64,000 nucleotides of DNA. It comes from Arthrobacter sp. Hiyo8 (lineage in GTDB: Bacteria; Actinomycetota; Actinomycetes; Actinomycetales; Micrococcaceae). The stretch covers positions 4,278,001 to 4,342,000 of the forward strand of contig AP014719.1 in the NCBI GenBank assembly GCA_001549895.1. Reading direction: 5' to 3'. Each line of letters opens with the position of its first letter. Within the stretch, counting starts at the first letter, position 1. The translations under genes were made by a program, and so were the position numbers. Under the pieces are notes generated by a model that saw only the letters and a list, made by a program, of their open reading frames with translations, had not been told where the DNA came from and did not search any database. Shown here one piece after another: positions 26,155 to 35,879 of the stretch.

Positions 26155-27837
26155 ATGGCGGAATTCATTTACACGATGACCAAGGCTCGCAAGGCCGTTG
26201 GCGAAAAACTAATCCTGGACGATGTCAGCATGTCGTTCTTCCCTGGCGCGAAGATCGGTGTCGTTGGCCCGAACGGAGCCGGTAAATCCACGATCCTGAA
26301 GATCATGGCTGGTATCGACACACCGTCGAACGGCGAAGCCCGCCTCAGCCCCGGCTACTCCGTGGGCATCCTCCTGCAGGAGCCGCCCCTGAACGAGGAA
26401 AAGACCGTCCTGGGCAACGTCCAGGAAGGCGTGGGCGAGATCTACTCGAAGATCCAGCGCTTTAACGCGATCTCCGAGGAAATGGCCAACCCGGATGCAG
26501 ACTACGACACCCTGCTGGAGGAAATGGGCCACCTTCAGGAAGCCATCGACGCGGCGGATGCGTGGGACATCGATTCCCAGCTCGAGCAGGCCATGGACGC
26601 ACTCCGCTGCCCGCCGGGCGACTCCGACGTGACGGTCCTGTCAGGTGGTGAGCGCCGCCGCGTGGCGCTCTGCAAGCTCCTGCTGCAGAAGCCCGACCTC
26701 CTGCTCCTTGACGAGCCCACCAACCACTTGGACGCCGAAAGTGTTCTGTGGCTCGAGCAGCACCTCTCTTCCTACCCCGGTGCCGTCCTCGCCATCACCC
26801 ACGACCGCTACTTCCTCGACCACGTCGCCGAGTGGATCTGTGAAGTGGACCGCGGCCGTCTCTACCCCTATGAAGGCAACTACTCCACGTACTTGGAGAA
26901 GAAGCGCGCCCGCCTCGAAATCCAGGGCAAGAAGGACGCCAAGCAAGCCAAGCGCCTCAGCGAGGAACTTGAGTGGGTCCGCTCCAACGCCAAGGGTCGC
27001 CAGACCAAGTCGAAGGCCCGTCTGGCCCGGTACGAGGAAATGGCAGCCGAGGCTGACCGCACCAGGAAACTCGACTTCGAGGAAATCCAGATTCCGCCGG
27101 GACCGCGTCTGGGTGGCCTGGTCCTGGAAGCGAAGAACCTGCAGAAGGGCTTCGAGGACCGGACCCTGATCGACGGGCTTTCGTTCACACTGCCCAGGAA
27201 CGGCATCGTCGGCGTCATCGGTCCTAACGGCGTGGGCAAGACCACCTTGTTCAAGACCATCGTCGGGCTGGAACCGCTGGACGGTGGCGACCTCAAGATC
27301 GGTGACTCGGTCAAGATCTCCTACGCCGACCAGAGCCGTGGCGGTATCGACCCCAACAAGACCCTGTGGGAGGTCGTCTCAGACGGCCTGGACTTCATTC
27401 AGGTCGGCCATGTTGAAATGCCGTCCCGAGCCTACGTCGCGGCCTTCGGCTTCAAGGGGCCGGACCAGCAGAAGAAGGCTGGTGTGCTCTCCGGTGGTGA
27501 GCGTAACCGCCTGAACCTGGCGCTGACCCTTAAGCAGGGTGGAAACCTCCTGCTTCTTGACGAGCCCACCAACGACCTCGACGTCGAAACCCTCAGCAGC
27601 CTTGAGAACGCGCTGCTCGAGTTCCCCGGCTGCGCCGTCGTGGTCTCGCACGACCGGTGGTTCCTCGACCGCGTTGCAACCCACATCCTGGCCTACGAAG
27701 GCGACGAGGAAAACCCCTCGAAGTGGTACTGGTTCGAGGGCAACTTCGAGTCCTACGAGGAGAACAAGGTGGAGCGACTCGGCCCGGACGCTGCCAAGCC
27801 ACACCGTGTCACGCACCGCAAGCTGACCCGCGACTAA
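26155..27837 (+). CDS. ettA: ABC-F translation factor EttA
   Basis: 560 residues, intact. Two ATPase domains without membrane segments: Walker A GPNGAGKST (~residue 40) and GPNGVGKTT (~365), signature motifs LSGGERRRVALCKLLL and LSGGERNRLNLALTL, Walker B LLLLDEPTNHLD and LLLLDEPTNDLD. The arm and linker (YLEKKRARLEIQGKKDAKQAKRL) match EttA. It binds the ribosomal E site and controls entry into elongation according to ATP level. A hairpin terminator follows at 27853. Confidence 0.95.
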   Translation: MAEFIYTMTKARKAVGEKLILDDVSMSFFPGAKIGVVGPNGAGKSTILKIMAGIDTPSNGEARLSPGYSVGILLQEPPLNEEKTVLGNVQEGVGEIYSKIQRFNAISEEMANPDADYDTLLEEMGHLQEAIDAADAWDIDSQLEQAMDALRCPPGDSDVTVLSGGERRRVALCKLLLQKPDLLLLDEPTNHLDAESVLWLEQHLSSYPGAVLAITHDRYFLDHVAEWICEVDRGRLYPYEGNYSTYLEKKRARLEIQGKKDAKQAKRLSEELEWVRSNAKGRQTKSKARLARYEEMAAEADRTRKLDFEEIQIPPGPRLGGLVLEAKNLQKGFEDRTLIDGLSFTLPRNGIVGVIGPNGVGKTTLFKTIVGLEPLDGGDLKIGDSVKISYADQSRGGIDPNKTLWEVVSDGLDFIQVGHVEMPSRAYVAAFGFKGPDQQKKAGVLSGGERNRLNLALTLKQGGNLLLLDEPTNDLDVETLSSLENALLEFPGCAVVVSHDRWFLDRVATHILAYEGDEENPSKWYWFEGNFESYEENKVERLGPDAAKPHRVTHRKLTRD

Positions 27838-27852
27838 ATCGGATCGCTCCGC

Positions 27853-27897
27853 AGAAGGCCGGCGCACTGGATATATCTTCCGGGGCGCCGGCCTTCT
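27853..27897 (+). terminator. Hairpin terminator between ettA and tesB
   Basis: AGAAGGCCGGCGC (27853-27865) pairs perfectly with GCGCCGGCCTTCT (27885-27897), directly after ettA and shortly before the convergent tesB end; may act in both directions. Confidence 0.75.
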
Positions 27898-27945
27898 TTG
27901 CGGCACGGAATCTCGGCCGTGTTGCGGCAGCTACCTGAGCAGCGA

Positions 27946-28851
27946 TTACGGGATCCGGAGCATGCCCTCTTGCGCCACCGTGGCGACATGCTGGCCATCG
28001 CGGCTGAAGATCTTGCCCGTGGCAAGTCCGCGGGCGCCTTGGGCGCTGGGGGACTCCTGCACGTAAAGCAGCCACTCGTCGACGCGGACGGGCCGGTGCC
28101 ACCACATGGCGTGGTCAAGGCTAGCGACGCTCATGCCTGGCGTCATCCAGCTCAATCCGTTCTTGCGAAGCACCGATTCCAGGATGGTGTAGTCGCTCGC
28201 GTAGGCCAGGGCGGCCAAGTGAAGATTGGGGTCGTCCGGCATCGGGCCAAAGGTCTTCATCCAGACGGCATTGCTGGCTATCCGGTCTTTGGGCGCTTCG
28301 ACATAGATTGCGGGATCGACGTGGCGGACATCGAAGGGCCGTTCGAAGGACATGTGGCGGGCGAGCGGGTGGTCGTACTTCTGCAGGAGTTCGGCGGTAC
28401 TCGGCAGCGTTTCGGGGTCCGGGATTCCGGCCGGCATCAAGGACTGGTGTTCCACGCCCTCCGCCTCGGTCTGGAAGGACGCGATCATTGACAGGATCGG
28501 TTGGCCTTCCTGGTAGGCGTGCACCCGCCGGGCCGAGAACGAGCGTCCGTCGCGAAGCCGCTCCACACTGAAAGTGATCGGCTGGTTGGCGTCGCCCGGA
28601 CGAAGGAAATAGCCGTGCATGGAATGGACCGTCCGATCCTCGTCCACCGTGCGCATTCCGGCCACGAGCGACTGGGCGAGCACCTGCCCGCCAAATACCC
28701 GGTGGCGCGGCTGTTTCTGGGAGGGTCCAAGGAAGATGTCCTCGGCTGTCCTCGCGCCGTCGAAGTCGGCGAGGGACAACAGTTCGATGAGGGTGGATGT
28801 GGGGTCCTCAAGGGCAACCTGATGTTCCAGGCCGGCGTGCGCGTCAGTCAT
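27946..28851 (-). CDS. tesB: Acyl-CoA thioesterase II
   Basis: 301 residues, intact. Double hot-dog fold: first half HRVFGGQVLAQSLVAGMRTV and RRVHAYQEGQPILSMIASFQ; second half NLHLAALAYASDYTILESVL and VASLDHAMWWHRPVRVDEWLLY, with the catalytic Asp in SLDHAMW. Hydrolyses acyl-CoAs to free fatty acids. Convergent with ettA. Divergent from the unknown gene at 28914. Confidence 0.95.
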   Translation of the reverse strand: MTDAHAGLEHQVALEDPTSTLIELLSLADFDGARTAEDIFLGPSQKQPRHRVFGGQVLAQSLVAGMRTVDEDRTVHSMHGYFLRPGDANQPITFSVERLRDGRSFSARRVHAYQEGQPILSMIASFQTEAEGVEHQSLMPAGIPDPETLPSTAELLQKYDHPLARHMSFERPFDVRHVDPAIYVEAPKDRIASNAVWMKTFGPMPDDPNLHLAALAYASDYTILESVLRKNGLSWMTPGMSVASLDHAMWWHRPVRVDEWLLYVQESPSAQGARGLATGKIFSRDGQHVATVAQEGMLRIP

Positions 28852-28913
28852 GGTTCGACTCTAGACGCCACCCTGACCCTCTCAACCGCGGACATGCCGG
28901 TAGAGTCGATGAT

Positions 28914-29587
28914 GTGTCCGATGTATTGACCCAGTCCTTCCATTTCGTCGATCCCCGTGATCTGGCGGATCTCCGCACCTATGTCACGCGTGCCAAGAGC
29001 ATCGATGATGGCGCCATCCGGCTTCAGGCCTCCGGCCGCGTCCTGGCTGCATATGTGTGCGTCTTGAGGCCGCGCCTCCTGGGCGAAGCGACCCCCACCA
29101 TTCTCGGGCTACGGACTATCGCCCTTGCCGAAGACGCGCATGCGGACGTCACCGTGACTCTTTCCTCGGTCCTCGACCGCCTGGCGCGTTCCGGTGCCGA
29201 CGACGTCGAGCTTCCCATCCCGCCGTCGACCGTTTCCGAATCGTGGGCGGGAGTCGGGCGCCCCGCAGCGGCTGGGAGCCGCTGCGTTCAGTGCCCGACG
29301 CCGAACTCAAGTCTGTCGCGAATGCCGGCATTGCCGAGGTGGCCGGGATTGTTCCGGATCAGCCCGGCGCATTGATCGTCAACAACGCGAGGGCCGCGGT
29401 GTGGGGACGGGAGATCCCGGGACTCGACGGCGTGCCCGCAGGCGCTGCGTTCGCCGCCTTGGCGCTCGGTTTCCTGGGCGACGGCGAACACCGGCTCTTC
29501 CGCAACGGCCGTTGGTTCCGGCTCAGTGGGAGCCGGGGCCACATCCTGGCTCGATCCGGATCAGGCCTGGGCTTCCAGGCCCGCTGA
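28914..29587 (+). CDS. Conserved protein of unknown function (frameshifted)
   Basis: About 224 residues from GTG 28914 (SDVLTQSFHFVDPRDLADLRTYV). No domain recognised. The N-terminal part reads LQASGRVLAAYVCVLRPRLLGEATPTILGLRTIAL; the rest is beta/alpha-like and includes ADVTVTLSSVLDRLARSGADDVELPIP, then GREIPGLDGVPAGAAFAALALGFLG and HRLFRNGRWFRLSGSRGHILAR. No signal peptide or membrane segment. One base is missing at 29256-29258 (GGG for GGGG), giving GVGAPRSGWEPLRSVPDAEL. Divergent from tesB. Confidence 0.6.
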
Positions 29588-29632
29588 ACCCGAGCCTAGG
29601 CCCGGCCCGACACACAGCACCGTCCTACAAGC

Positions 29633-30115
29633 TCAGGGCTGCTGGACCGACGGGCTATTGACCATCGTGAGCGCAGCCCGCTCCATGTAATCCCACAACG
29701 TCCCTTCGTGAAGCGGCGACAAGTTGAGCGAATCGACTGCCGCGCGCATGTGGAAGAGCCAGCGGTCCTTGGCTTCGGGCGTCACTTGGAACGGCATGTG
29801 CCGCATCCTCAAGCGGGGGTGCCCGCGTTCCTCGCTGTACGTGCCCGGACCGCCCCAATACTGCTCAAGAAACATGAGGAACCGCCGCTTTGCGGGGTCG
29901 AGGTCTTGTTCCGGGTACATCGGCCGGAGCAACGGGTCTCCCGCTACACCGTCGTAAAAGACATCGATCAGTTTCACGAAAGTCTCGTGGCCACCGATGG
30001 CCTCATAGAAACTGTCGGTGTACGCAGGCTGGCTGAACGGATCGTTTTGCATCAACTGACGCCGCTCTGCCGGCTGGGGTGCTGCGGATTCCGGCTGGCT
30101 GCCCACGTCACTCAC
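29633..30115 (-). CDS. Truncated haemoglobin, group II (GlbO-type)
   Basis: 160 residues, GTG start at 30115. FYEAIGGHETFVKLIDVFYDGVAGDPLLRPMYP contains the B-helix Tyr; PAKRRFLMFLEQYWGGPGTYSEERGHPRLRMRHMPF has the proximal His in RMRHMPF and the group II Trp/Tyr region. It is thought to bind O2/NO and aid oxidative metabolism. Its start overlaps the end of the MscS gene by 8 nt (GTGAGTGA), so the two are translated together. Intact. Confidence 0.92.
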   Translation of the reverse strand: MSDVGSQPESAAPQPAERRQLMQNDPFSQPAYTDSFYEAIGGHETFVKLIDVFYDGVAGDPLLRPMYPEQDLDPAKRRFLMFLEQYWGGPGTYSEERGHPRLRMRHMPFQVTPEAKDRWLFHMRAAVDSLNLSPLHEGTLWDYMERAALTMVNSPSVQQP

Positions 30116-30836
30116 CTGCTTTCTGCTCTCGAATCTTGAGGGCTTCCTTTGAAGTCGGAGGCGCACCGGAGGCGGCGGTTTCGGCAGGCGCCGTCCCTGG
30201 AGGTGCAGGCGGAACGTCGTCCGGGACGGTTGAGTCTTCAGGCACGTAATCGCCTTGCGAGCGGTTGCCCACCCGCAGGATTTCTCCGTTGCGCAGATAC
30301 CAGATGGCCCCGTCTTCAGCCTTGAGCCGGGTGATCCGGAGTCCTACCGATTCAACGGTGCCGATCACTTCAGTGGTTACGATCACATCGCCGATCCCGA
30401 ACTGGTCCTCGATGGTAATGAAGATGCCGGACAGGAAATCGCGAATGAGCTGTTGGGCGCCGAAGCCAATGGCCACACCCAAAATACCGACGCTCGTGAG
30501 CAGCGGGGCAATATCCACATTCAGGTATTTGAGGACGTAGATGATGACAATGACCACCACCACCACGCTGAGCACGCTTGTCAGCAGTGAGCCGATGGTG
30601 TGGGCGCGCTGGGCGCGGCGTTCATGGTCGAGCGCCCGGAAAGCCGGCTGGACCCACCTGAAATGCGGTTTCTTGAAGAAGCTGGTGCCCTCTGCCACCC
30701 GGCGGGTTATGCGCAGAATGATGAACCGGGCCACAACCCAGACCACCAACCCGATGCCTAGCGTCACGAAGATGGACGCGTAATCGATCTTGGCTGCATC
30801 GGCCACGATGTTGTCGGTCGACGAGGCGACGTTCAT
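30108..30836 (-). CDS. MscS-family mechanosensitive channel
   Basis: 242 residues, intact. One N-terminal membrane helix (IFVTLGIGLVVWVVARFIIL), then two more (TIGSLLTSVLSVVVVVIVIIYVLKYL and the pore helix APLLTSVGILGVAIGFGAQQLIRDFLSGIFI), followed by the beta domain VGDVIVTTEVIGTVESVGLRITRLK. The pore helix with G/A pattern is the MscS hallmark. The C-terminus is a Pro/Ala-rich tail (~50 residues). Overlaps the haemoglobin gene. Confidence 0.92.
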   Translation of the reverse strand: MNVASSTDNIVADAAKIDYASIFVTLGIGLVVWVVARFIILRITRRVAEGTSFFKKPHFRWVQPAFRALDHERRAQRAHTIGSLLTSVLSVVVVVIVIIYVLKYLNVDIAPLLTSVGILGVAIGFGAQQLIRDFLSGIFITIEDQFGIGDVIVTTEVIGTVESVGLRITRLKAEDGAIWYLRNGEILRVGNRSQGDYVPEDSTVPDDVPPAPPGTAPAETAASGAPPTSKEALKIREQKAGE

Positions 30837-30982
30837 ATGCGGGAATGCTCCTCACGGGATCCAATTGTTCGCCTGGCCCTGATTGCCGGGCGCTGAACAC
30901 TCTGTCCACGGTCAACCCTATCGCCGTAGCGTGGCCGGATCCGCATCGTGGTTCTTGGCCGGACGGCCTTCTTGACACCTGA

Positions 30983-31462
30983 TTAGCTGGCGGCCGCCGT
31001 CGTGCTCGGCTCATGCAGAACGGGAAAATTGACGCTCCGGGCAATAAAGCACACTTGGTTGGCCTCATGGTGCAGTTTGTCCACGAGGGAAAGATGCGCC
31101 GGGTCGGCAACCGTGACGTGCGGCTTCAAGGTGACGTTCTCGAACTGGCCGCTGCCATCGCGATTGAGCCTCATCATGCCCTCGGCGTGATCCACGTAAT
31201 CGGTCACTACCACCCCGTGCTTGACGGCGACATGCAGGAAAGACAGCATGTGGCACTGCGAGAGGGCGGTGAGGAGCAGTTGTTCGGGGTTGTATCGGCT
31301 GCGGTCGCCATGGAAGGTGGGGTCCGAGGAGCCCTTCAGGACGGGCAGGCCGGGGATCTCGACGTCGTGGTCCCGGGTGTAGCCACGGTAGGTGGATGTC
31401 CCGGTGCCCAGGTTTCCGGTCCAGCGCACGGTCAGCGAGTAGTGGTGTTCGTCCAGGCTCAT
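30983..31462 (-). CDS. OsmC/Ohr family peroxide-reducing protein
   Basis: 159 residues, intact. Two redox cysteines in TALSQCHMLSFL and EANQVCFIARSVNFPV, the Glu/Arg pair of the Ohr/OsmC active site in NPEQLLLTALSQC and SRYNPEQ. N-terminal YSLTVRWTGNLGTGTSTY. Reduces organic hydroperoxides with thiols; being actinobacterial, mycothiol or lipoyl partners are possible (inference). Stands alone between mscS and pepN. Confidence 0.9.
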   Translation of the reverse strand: MSLDEHHYSLTVRWTGNLGTGTSTYRGYTRDHDVEIPGLPVLKGSSDPTFHGDRSRYNPEQLLLTALSQCHMLSFLHVAVKHGVVVTDYVDHAEGMMRLNRDGSGQFENVTLKPHVTVADPAHLSLVDKLHHEANQVCFIARSVNFPVLHEPSTTAAAS

Positions 31463-31502
31463 GCGGAAAGTCTAGCGGCGGTGCACTCGCGGGCGGCACA
31501 CG

Positions 31503-31542
31503 GAAAGGCCCCGGTTCCAGTGAAGCGGAACCGGGGCCTTTC
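31503..31542 (-). terminator. Strong hairpin terminator after pepN
   Basis: GAAAGGCCCCGGTTCC (31503-31518) pairs perfectly with GGAACCGGGGCCTTTC (31527-31542), an 8-nt loop between; 20 nt downstream of the pepN stop. Confidence 0.85.
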
Positions 31543-31561
31543 GGTGGGTTATCCGACCGTT

Positions 31562-34121
31562 TTAGATGTCTGCCGCGCGGGCCTTCAAAGCACGGGCTAC
31601 GCCGTCGCGGTTTTCTAGCATCATGCGGCGCAGGGCACTGCTATCCGCCGGCAGTTCGGCGAGGAACTTGTCCGTGCGGTCAACCGTGGCCTGCGTTGTC
31701 AGTTGCGCAGGGTAGAGCCCGACGACGATTTGCTGGGCCAGCGCATGGGTGCGGTTGGCAACAATCTCCGGAACCGCCTCGAAATACTGTTCCGCGTACG
31801 GCTCCAACAGGGAGGTGTCCAGCACCCGGGTGAAGCCCGTGACGGCGGAGCTTTGAATGGCGTTGGAGAGCTCGCCCGTGACCACGATCTTCTTCCACGC
31901 GGCGGCCTTGGCCTCGGGTGTGGGAAGGGCCGCCGTCGCCAAGGCGGCGGCGTTCTGGCCATTGGCCGTGTGGTCGCGCTCGAGTTCGGCGTCGATCCGG
32001 TCCTGGCCCTGGCGCCCGCCCACCACCAATGCGGTGAGAAGTTCCCAGCGCAAGTCCTGGTCGACCGTCAGGCCATCCAGGACCATGCTGCCGTCCAGGA
32101 CAGACTGGACTGCGTCGAATTGGGAGCTGCTTGCGGCGAGCAGCGCGAAGGACTTGACGAATTGGAGTTGCGCGTCCGATCCCGCAGCCGCCGTGCTCGA
32201 AAGCTCCCAGAGAGCGTCCGCCGCGGCCACCGTGGCGGCATCCTTGTGCTCAGCTGTGACGTAGTACGTCAGGGTGGTGGCCAGCTGTCGGAGCTGGGTC
32301 TGGATCACTGAGGAATCGGTCTCGGACGCGATGTTCGCCAGGATCAACTCGGCGTAGCCGCGGCCGGGGTTTCGCCGTCGCGCGCCGCATCCCAGGCCGA
32401 GCCCCACACGAGGGTGCGTGGCAGGCTGCCGGCGAAGTCCTTCAGGTGGGCTTTCGCAGTGGCCAAGGATGCGGGGTCGAGGCGCACCTTCGCGTAGGCG
32501 AGATCGTCGTCGTTGAGCAGGACCAGGTCCGGACGCGCCTTTCCGGCAAGGGCAGGGACGTCGGTCCGGGCGCCGTCGACGTCGAGCTCCTCCCTGTGGG
32601 TCCTCTCAAGCTTGCCTTCGGCTGAGAGGTCGTAGAAGCCGACGGCGAGGCGGTGCGGGCGCAGCGTGGGCTGCTCGTCGATAGCGGTCTGCACGATCGC
32701 AAAGGACGTGATGGTGCCGTCGGCGTCGACCTCGATCTCGGGCGAGAGGGTATTGACGCCGGCAGTCTCGAGCCAGAGCTTGCCCCACTGGTCCAGGTCG
32801 CGGCCGCTGGCAGCTTCGAGTTCCTTCATGAGGTCCACAAGCTCGGTGTTCTGCCAGGCATGCTTCTGGAAGTATTCGCGGACGCCGGCCATGAACTGTT
32901 CCGGTCCAACCCAGGCGACCAACTGCCGCAGCACGGAAGCTCCCTTGGCGTATGTGATGCCGTCGAAGTTGACCTCGACGTCCTGGAGATCGTTGATCTC
33001 GGCAAAAATCGGGTGTGTCGTGGGCAATTGGTCCTGCCGGTACGCCCAGGATTTCTCCACCGAGGCAAAGGTGGTCCAGGCCCGGTCGAATTCGGTGTTT
33101 TCGACCGCGGCCAGGTGGGACATGTACTCGGCAAAGGACTCGTTGAGCCAAAGGTCGTTCCACCAGCGCATCGTGACGAGGTCCCCGAACCACATGTGGG
33201 CCAGTTCGTGCAGCACGGTGATGGCGCGGCGTTCGATCTGGGCGTCGGTGACCTTTCCGCGGAAGACGTAGCCCTCGAGGATGGTCACCGCGCCGGCGTT
33301 TTCCATGGCGCCGGCATTGAACTCGGGAACGAAGAGCTGATCGTACTTCTCGAAGGGGTACGGGAATCCGAACTGGGCCTCGAAGAACTCAAAACCCTGG
33401 CGGGTCAGTTCGAAGATGTTGTCGGCGTCCAGGTACTGCATGAGGGACTTGCGGGCGAACACCCCAAGCGGAATGACCCGGCCATCGGAGCTCGTGACCT
33501 TGCTGCGGACCGATTGGTACGGTCCCGCGATCAAGGCGGTGACGTAGGAAGAGATGCGGGGAGTGGGGCGAAATGCCAAACCGAGCGCGCCCCGCCGTCG
33601 TCCCCGGGAGTGGTTTCCAGCGGTACGGGAGTGGGCGAGTTGGAGATGAGGTCCCAATGCGACGGTGCGGTGACCGTGAAGGTGAATGCGGCCTTCAGGT
33701 CCGGCTGCTCGAACACAGCGAACATGCGGCGCGAATCCGGCACCTCGAATTGCGTGTACAGGTAGGCCTCGTTGTCCACCGGGTCCACGAATCGGTGCAG
33801 GCCCTCACCGGTGTTCATGTACGGGGCATCGGCGACTACCTTCAGCTCGTTTTCGGCGGCGAGCCCGGGCAGTTGGATGCGCACGCCGTCGGACACCACC
33901 GCCGGATCGAGTTCGGTGCCGTTCAGCGTCACGCTGTGCACGGTTTCCGTGATCGCGTCGATGAAGCTCGAGGAACCCTCGGCGGCGGAGAACTTCACCA
34001 CGGTCGTGGAGCCGAAGACCGTGGCGCCCTTGGTCAAGTCGAGGGTGACGTCGTACGAGGTCACGGTGAGCAATTCTGCGCGCTGTCCGGCTTCGGCGCG
34101 CGTCAGGTTCAGGCCTGGCAA
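31562..34121 (-). CDS. pepN: Aminopeptidase N, M1 family (frameshifted twice)
   Basis: About 853 residues. Zinc metallopeptidase: GAMENAGAVT substrate motif, HELAHMWFGDLVTM (HExxH), and downstream NESFAEY supplying the third zinc ligand. The ERAP1-like C-terminal helical domain follows. TTG start at 34121 has GGAGG 6 nt upstream; no ATG is near. Breaks at 33565-33568 (GGGG for GGGGG; restores HFAPTPRISSYVTALIAG) and about 32364 (restores DGETPGRGYAELIL). A strong terminator follows. Releases N-terminal amino acids from peptides. Confidence 0.95.
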
Positions 34122-34258
34122 GGTATGCCTCCAAGAATGGTTTCGAGAAGCCGGTTGGTTTCAGCCAGCGCCGGCGCTGTGAAGTCATTCTTTCACTTGA
34201 TTCCGCCTTGGCAAGGAAGCTCGATCACAGTGTCGCCGGCGCGGGGTAGCGTTGGAAT

Positions 34259-35322
34259 ATGGGAAAGATGCGCGACTCGCTGGACCTCCGGGCACTCCGC
34301 TTTGCAGTGGCATTTCCGCTGCTGCTGGCCGCCGCATTTGCCGTGTGCGCCCTCATGTTGCGCAACAATCTCCCGGATCCCGTGGCCATCGCTTGGAATG
34401 CCGACGGCGGAATCAGCTTTGCGCCGTTCCTCGCCTACGTACTCGGCGGAGGAGGGTTTCTGGTCGTCGCGGGTTGGCTGGTGTTCATCCAGGCTGTTCC
34501 CCTTGCCCGGCCGGTGATTATGCGCAGGGTCATGATGGGCATGGGCCTCATGGTGACCCTCTTCATTACCTCCGTGCTGGCCGCTGGCCTTGTTGGGCAA
34601 ACAGGCCTCGCCGACGCCCGCAGCTCGCACGTTGATGCCACGGTCCTTGCCCTCGGCGCGGGTGCGGCTTTGCCCTTGGGCGTGGTCATGATGATGGCTT
34701 TCAAGCCGGACCCGCATTGGACTCCGGAAGACGACGCCGCCCTCGAGGCCGAGCGGATCCGGACGGAAGACCCTGGCCTGGCGGAAGATTCCATGTTGCT
34801 GTGGGTCCATGCACGGAGTTCGGTGTTCGTCATGATCTGCGTCGCCACCTTGTTCCCGGCCATGCTGATCGCGATTGCGCTCCCGTGGTTGGGCGCATTG
34901 TTGGCAGTGGTCGCGGTCATCGGAGCGTGTTTCCTGTTTGTCCGGGTGAGGGCGGACAGGAAAGGGGTGCAGGTCTTTGCTGCGGGGGTCCTGCGGGTCC
35001 TCACGGTGCCCGCCGTTGACATCGCCGGCGCAGCCGCTCAGGAAGTCAGGGCCGCGGACTTTGGCGGCTGGGGACTCCGGCACCACGGAGGTGCGACGGC
35101 CATGCTCGTGAGCAGCGGTCCCGCCGTCGTCGTCCGCCAGGTCAGCGGCCGCAGGGTGGCGTTCAGCGCCGGGACCTCGGCCACTGCGGACCGGCTCGCC
35201 GGGATCCTGAACCGCGTCGCGGCACGTGCCCAGCGCGGCGAGCAGCCTCCGGCCCGTGAGCGCCGGAAGGTCGCCCGGTCTGCCGGCTTCGTCTTAAGAG
35301 GTGGGCCGGGGCACGATCCTAG
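34259..35322 (+). CDS. Membrane protein with DUF1648-like N-terminus (C-terminus uncertain)
   Basis: The first half has about six hydrophobic segments: AVAFPLLLAAAFAVCALMLRN, then the DUF1648 pattern LPDPVAIAWNADGGISF, FLAYVLGGGGFLVVAGWLVF, RVMMGMGLMVTLFITSVLAAGLV, SVFVMICVATLFPAMLIAIALPW. The second part (~residues 230-350) is soluble with VRVRADRKGVQVFAAGVLRVLTVP and an ADFGGWGLRHHGG segment. The uncorrected frame runs to 35497, 100 nt into rpiB, in a sequence that is only the other frame of rpiB. One missing base before it would stop at 35320-35322, so the end is a proposal. Function unknown; DUF1648 proteins are linked to cell-envelope and immunity membrane proteins in Gram-positives. Confidence 0.7.
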
Positions 35323-35396
35323 TAACCTAGGAACCGCATCCCTCAACGCCGCGCCCGGCTTTGCCGCGTTCGCGCGCCAGACTGAATGGACTTCCT

Positions 35397-35879
35397 GTGA
35401 CCACACCCCGCGTCCACATTGCCACGGACCACGCCGGCATGGAGCTCAGCGCCCACCTCGTAAGCCACTTGACCGCCAAAGGCTACGACGTCGTTGACCA
35501 CGGCCCCAAGGTGTACGACGCCCTCGATGACTACCCTTCGTTCTGCATCAACGCGGCTGCCGCGGTGGTCGCCGACCAAGAGGCCGGCGTTCACGCATTG
35601 GGCATCGTCCTGGGCGGATCCGGCAACGGCGAACAAATCGCCGCGAACAAGGTCAAGGGTGTCCGGGCCGCGCTCGCCTGGAACCTTTCGACCGCAAAGC
35701 TTGCCCGGGAGCACAACGACGCCAACGTGGTTGCCGTCGGCGGCCGCCAGCACACCGTCGAGGAAGCCACCGAACTGATCGAGGCCTTCCTGGAAGAACC
35801 GTTCAGCAACGACGAACGCCACGTGCGCCGCATCGGAAAAATCGCTACCTACGAGAACACCGGCGAAATCGTTGCCTAA
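35397..35879 (+). CDS. rpiB: Ribose-5-phosphate isomerase B family
   Basis: 160 residues, intact, GTG start 35397. Interconverts ribose 5-phosphate and ribulose 5-phosphate. ATDHAGMELSAHLVSHL at the N-terminus (phosphate site DHAG) and GSGNGEQIAANKVKGVRAAL, the catalytic loop with the Ser in place of the usual Cys, as in many actinobacteria. C-terminal REHNDANVVAVGG. Stop TAATG overlaps the start of the Nei-like glycosylase by one nt, so they are one transcription unit. Confidence 0.94.
   Translation: MTTPRVHIATDHAGMELSAHLVSHLTAKGYDVVDHGPKVYDALDDYPSFCINAAAAVVADQEAGVHALGIVLGGSGNGEQIAANKVKGVRAALAWNLSTAKLAREHNDANVVAVGGRQHTVEEATELIEAFLEEPFSNDERHVRRIGKIATYENTGEIVA

Noticed and set aside
34259..35497. 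Extending the DUF1648-like protein to 35497
   Set aside because: The last ~35 codons are another frame of rpiB, with a His/Arg/Pro-rich character not seen in the rest of the protein.
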